DNA from: Pseudomonadota bacterium | Lineage (GTDB): Bacteria > Pseudomonadota > Gammaproteobacteria > Pseudomonadales > Azotimanducaceae | Reading direction: 5' to 3' | Assembly: GCA_009936895.1 (NCBI GenBank) | Contig: JAACDS010000083.1 | Span: 1-9,621 of the forward strand | Length of the DNA stretch: 9,621 nucleotides | In this document: positions 7,183 through 9,621 of the stretch, piece by piece | Position numbering within the stretch: the stretch's first letter is position 1 | How the letters are laid out: the number at the start of each line of letters is the position of its first letter | Translations under genes and position numbers: made by a program | The notes under the pieces: model-generated | What the model was told of the DNA's origin: nothing | Databases searched by the model: none | The model's input: the letters and a program-made list of their open reading frames with translations, nothing else

Positions 7183-8868
7183 ATGAGCGAATCTTTTGCC
7201 GACCTATTTGAAGAAAGCCTAAACACCATCGAGATGGCACCAGGGTCCATCGTAACCGGCACGGTGGTAGATATTGACGATGACTGGGTTGTCGTTCATG
7301 CCGGACTGAAGTCCGAAGGGGTTATCCCAAAAAATCAATTTCTCAACGAAGAAGGCGTTTGCACGCTGACCATTGGTGACCAAGTGAAGGTTGCGATGGA
7401 AGTCGTAGACGACGGTTTCGGTGAGACACGCCTATCCCGCGAAAAAGCACGCCGAGCGGAAAGCTGGGAGAAGCTGGAAGAAGCCAGCGAACAGGGCGAA
7501 GTGGTCATTGGTATCATCAATGGCAAGGTCAAGGGCGGTTTCACCGTCGACGTTAACGACATCCGAGCCTTCTTACCCGGTTCCTTGGTGGACATTCGGC
7601 CACTGCGCGAAACAGCACACCTGGAAGGCAAGCCGCTTGAATTCAAAGTGATCAAGCTGGACCAAAAGCGGAACAATGTCGTGGTATCGCGACGTGCGGT
7701 TCTGGAAGAAGAGAACAGTCATGAGCGCGAAGAGCTGTTGGCATCCATGCAGGAAGGCCAAGACGTTAAGGGTATTGTCAAGAACCTGACCGACTACGGT
7801 GCCTTTGTGGACTTGGGTGGCGTAGACGGACTGCTGCACATCACCGATATGGCCTGGAAGCGTATTCGTCATCCAAGCGAAATGGTCAACGTTGGTGACG
7901 AAGTGGACGTACGTATTCTGAAGTTTGACCGCGAGAAGAACCGCGTCAGGCTCGGTATGAAGCAACTGGGTGAGGATCCATGGGCTGATATCGTGCGACG
8001 TTACCCAGAGGGTGCCCGCGTTATGGCAACGGTTACCAATCTGACAGATTACGGCTGCTTTGCTGAAATCGCAGAGGGCGTTGAGGGACTGGTACACGTT
8101 TCTGAAATGGACTGGACCAACAAGAACATCCACCCATCGAAGGTTGTCTCCGTAGGCGACGAAACCGAAGTCATGGTGCTGGATATCGACCAAGAACGTC
8201 GTCGTATTTCGCTGGGTATCAAGCAGTGCCGTCCGAATCCTTGGGAATCCTTCAGCATCGCTCACGCTAAGAGCGACACGATCACCGGTACCATCAAGTC
8301 CATTACCGATTTCGGTATCTTTATCGGATTGGAAGGTGGCATCGACGGATTGGTCCACTTGTCGGATATCTCTTGGAACGAGCCGGGCGAAACGGCCGTG
8401 CGTCGCTACGCCAAGGGCGAGCAAATCGAGACCATCATCTTGTCTGTTGATCCAGACCGCGAGCGTATCTCTCTGGGTATCAAGCAGATGGAGAAAGACC
8501 CCTTCTCAGATTACTCAGCAGAGCATGATCGCGGGGATATCGTGAAAGGCAAGGTGCTCGAAGTGCAGCCTAAGGAAGCCATCATTGAGTTGGCTGAAGA
8601 CGTTACTGGATTGCTCAAAGCCGCCGAAATCAGCATCGATCGCGTAGAAGACGCGCGCAACGTCCTGAAAGAAGGTGAAGAGCTTGAAGTGAAGATCATC
8701 AACTTGGATCGAAAGAACCGAACCATTGGTTTGTCGATCAAGGCGAAGGATGTGGAAGAAGAGCGTCAAGCGGTGAAGGATCACCAGAAGCAAGAGAGCG
8801 ATCGTTCAGGACCTGCTACGTTGGGCGATCTGATCAAAGCTCAGATGAAAAAGCCGGAAGACGATTAG
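7183..8868 (+). CDS. rpsA: 30S ribosomal protein S1
   Basis: S1 binds the 30S platform and captures and unfolds mRNA leaders, especially those with weak Shine-Dalgarno sequences. The 561-residue protein has the six S1 (OB-fold) domains expected in gammaproteobacteria, at about 20-87, 106-172, 193-261, 277-348, 364-435 and 452-520. Domains 1-2, which dock on the ribosome through S2, carry VINGKVKGGF-like and FLPGSLVD sequences. Domains 3-5 are the most repetitive, with NLTDYGAFVDLGG, NLTDYGCFAEI and SITDFGIFIGLEGG at equivalent places, and end in LGMKQL, LGIKQC and LGIKQM. Domain 6 is more diverged, as usual. The start at ATG 7183 (MSESFADLFEESL) matches the E. coli N-terminus, including the S2-binding helix. 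The C-terminal tail after about 520 is charged and differs from E. coli. Expression is probably autogenously controlled through the leader. Confidence 0.98.
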   Translation: MSESFADLFEESLNTIEMAPGSIVTGTVVDIDDDWVVVHAGLKSEGVIPKNQFLNEEGVCTLTIGDQVKVAMEVVDDGFGETRLSREKARRAESWEKLEEASEQGEVVIGIINGKVKGGFTVDVNDIRAFLPGSLVDIRPLRETAHLEGKPLEFKVIKLDQKRNNVVVSRRAVLEEENSHEREELLASMQEGQDVKGIVKNLTDYGAFVDLGGVDGLLHITDMAWKRIRHPSEMVNVGDEVDVRILKFDREKNRVRLGMKQLGEDPWADIVRRYPEGARVMATVTNLTDYGCFAEIAEGVEGLVHVSEMDWTNKNIHPSKVVSVGDETEVMVLDIDQERRRISLGIKQCRPNPWESFSIAHAKSDTITGTIKSITDFGIFIGLEGGIDGLVHLSDISWNEPGETAVRRYAKGEQIETIILSVDPDRERISLGIKQMEKDPFSDYSAEHDRGDIVKGKVLEVQPKEAIIELAEDVTGLLKAAEISIDRVEDARNVLKEGEELEVKIINLDRKNRTIGLSIKAKDVEEERQAVKDHQKQESDRSGPATLGDLIKAQMKKPEDD

Positions 8869-8910
8869 GCTCTGCCTGATTCGGCTGATTGATTGATGAC
8901 TGATTCCAGT

Positions 8911-9240
8911 ATGACCAAGTCTGAGCTGATTGACCGCATGGTCAACGCTCAGGCTCAGGCGAGTGGCCTGCAGCTAACCAGCAAGGATGTTGAGTTGGCA
9001 GTGAAAACGATGCTGGAACAGATGTCCAATACGCTGGCGACCGGCGGTCGAATAGAGGTTCGTGGTTTTGGCAGCTTTTCGCTGCATTACCGCGCACCCC
9101 GCATCGGACGCAACCCGAAAACCGGCGAGTCCGTAGGTTTGTCGGGCAAGCATGTTCCCCATTTCAAACCCGGCAAGGAGTTACGCGACCGCGTCAACTC
9201 CGCCCTGGAACGCAGTCAGGCCGCGAAAGCAGGATCCTGA
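8911..9240 (+). CDS. ihfB: Integration host factor subunit beta
   Basis: IhfB pairs with IhfA to bend DNA sharply at specific sites in recombination, replication and transcription. From the ATG at 8911 the protein has 109 residues and begins MTKSELIDRM, the family N-terminus. ATG 8896 (five residues longer) and TTG 8893 are in frame but less likely; none of the starts has a clear Shine-Dalgarno sequence. The body carries IEVRGFGSFSLHYRAPR and RNPKTG, with the intercalating proline at P69 (P64 in E. coli), then VPHFKPGKELRDRVN, which separates IhfB from HU. Compared with E. coli's 94 residues, there are about 5 extra residues between helices 1 and 2 (around 13-19) and a tail of roughly 10 extra residues rich in Ala, Ser and Lys. 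It lies downstream of rpsA, the usual position. The gene ends with tandem stops, TGA then TAG. Confidence 0.95.
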   Translation: MTKSELIDRMVNAQAQASGLQLTSKDVELAVKTMLEQMSNTLATGGRIEVRGFGSFSLHYRAPRIGRNPKTGESVGLSGKHVPHFKPGKELRDRVNSALERSQAAKAGS

Positions 9241-9250
9241 TAGCGCTGGT

Positions 9251-9254
9251 AGGA
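9251..9254 (+). promoter_or_regulatory. Ribosome binding site for lapA
   Basis: AGGA lies 7 bases before the ATG at 9262, a normal arrangement. It sits in the 21-base gap after ihfB and supports the chosen lapA start. Confidence 0.6.
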
Positions 9255-9261
9255 TAGACCA

Positions 9262-9582
9262 ATGACTTGGCTAAAATCCCTCCTCTTCGTGTGTGTTCTG
9301 ATTCTGGTTTTTCTGTTTGCTGCGCTGGCGGTGAATCAGCAGCAAGTCGCTCTCAGTTTTGTTCGGTGGGAAACACCGTTCACCCTAAGTATTTTTTGGT
9401 GGCTGTTTTTGGCACTGATGCTCGGGCTGTTCTTGGGCTGGTTGTACAGCCTCGTGCGGCATCTGCCCCTGCGCATACAGGTACGTAAACTCAAGAAATC
9501 TCTCGCAGCCGCCGAGCTCGCCCGTCAGAAGACTCAAGATCAGATCGATTCTACAGCCACTACTCCTCAGTCGCCCCAGTAG
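9262..9582 (+). CDS. lapA: Lipopolysaccharide assembly protein A domain protein (LapA/YciS, DUF1049)
   Basis: This is a small inner-membrane protein of 106 residues. LapA works with LapB (YciM) in controlling lipopolysaccharide synthesis, through turnover of LpxC in enterics. Two hydrophobic membrane segments are visible, at about 5-24 and 43-64. They are separated by the family's short linker NQQQVALSFVRWETPF, which matches the conserved N-x-Q-x-V-x-x-x-F pattern of DUF1049 proteins. A GLFLGWLYS stretch ends the second segment. A basic, probably coiled-coil helix follows (about 70-95), then a low-complexity Ser/Thr/Pro/Gln tail. The position after ihfB is common in pseudomonads and relatives. 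lapB is not seen: only 39 bases remain after the stop. Identification rests on topology, motif and context, since sequence conservation in this family is low. Confidence 0.85.
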   Translation: MTWLKSLLFVCVLILVFLFAALAVNQQQVALSFVRWETPFTLSIFWWLFLALMLGLFLGWLYSLVRHLPLRIQVRKLKKSLAAAELARQKTQDQIDSTATTPQSPQ

Positions 9583-9621
9583 CTAAGCCGCGAAGCGGGC
9601 GGTGCGTCGGTGAAAGCGCAC

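Noticed and set aside
7573..8424. Long open frame of 283 codons on the minus strand inside rpsA
   Set aside because: It lies wholly antisense to a highly conserved S1 coding region, has no recognisable protein features, and follows from the codon bias of rpsA.
8885..8905. IHF binding site before ihfB
   Set aside because: The minus strand carries AATCAA, half of the consensus, but the TTR part at the required spacing is missing.
9588..9598. Terminator after lapA
   Set aside because: CCGC-GAA-GCGG has only a 4-bp stem and no T-run follows.
9610..9621. Start of a further gene at GTG 9610
   Set aside because: Only four codons are visible before the window ends, with no family information and an uncertain ribosome binding site.

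Overview
This is a conserved chromosomal housekeeping segment from a gammaproteobacterium. All genes lie on the + strand, in the order gyrA (3' part) - serC - pheA - hisC - tyrA - cmk - rpsA - ihfB - lapA. The order and the protein sequences resemble the Pseudomonas / marine Oceanospirillales-type arrangement. The bifunctional AroQ-type PheA placed between serC and hisC, the chromosomal cmk-rpsA-ihfB run and the LapA (YciS-like) protein all fit this group. A genus cannot be assigned from the sequence. Base composition looks moderately GC-rich and even throughout, with no sign of recent transfer, mobile elements, tRNA/rRNA genes or CRISPR.

Layout: 1-2094 is the C-terminal four-fifths of DNA gyrase subunit A; its start, catalytic tyrosine and quinolone-resistance region lie upstream of the window. 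A 79-base gap with a small inverted repeat separates it from a tightly packed biosynthetic block (2174-7008). That block holds serC (serine and pyridoxal phosphate), pheA (chorismate to phenylpyruvate), hisC (histidinol-phosphate/aromatic aminotransferase), tyrA (prephenate to hydroxyphenylpyruvate) and cmk (CMP kinase). The first four junctions are overlaps or gaps of 2-12 bases, so translational coupling is likely.

A 174-base spacer (7009-7182) is the longest gap. It carries a plausible extended -10 promoter and a leader with no recognisable Shine-Dalgarno sequence ahead of rpsA (30S protein S1, six S1 domains). This fits the autoregulated rpsA leaders known in gammaproteobacteria. rpsA is followed by ihfB (integration host factor beta) and lapA (inner-membrane LPS assembly protein), and the window ends 39 bases after lapA.

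The genes link serine, phenylalanine, tyrosine and histidine synthesis with nucleotide kinase, translation and nucleoid functions, as in the known gammaproteobacterial 'aromatic supraoperon'. The main departure is the absence of aroA (EPSP synthase) between tyrA and cmk. In pseudomonads it is fused to tyrA at this place; here tyrA ends as a stand-alone 277-residue protein only 12 bases before cmk. I found no convincing new biological system. The remaining observations are modest: a short loop insertion in IhfB with a hexamer duplication, the rpsA leader, and alternative hairpins after gyrA.
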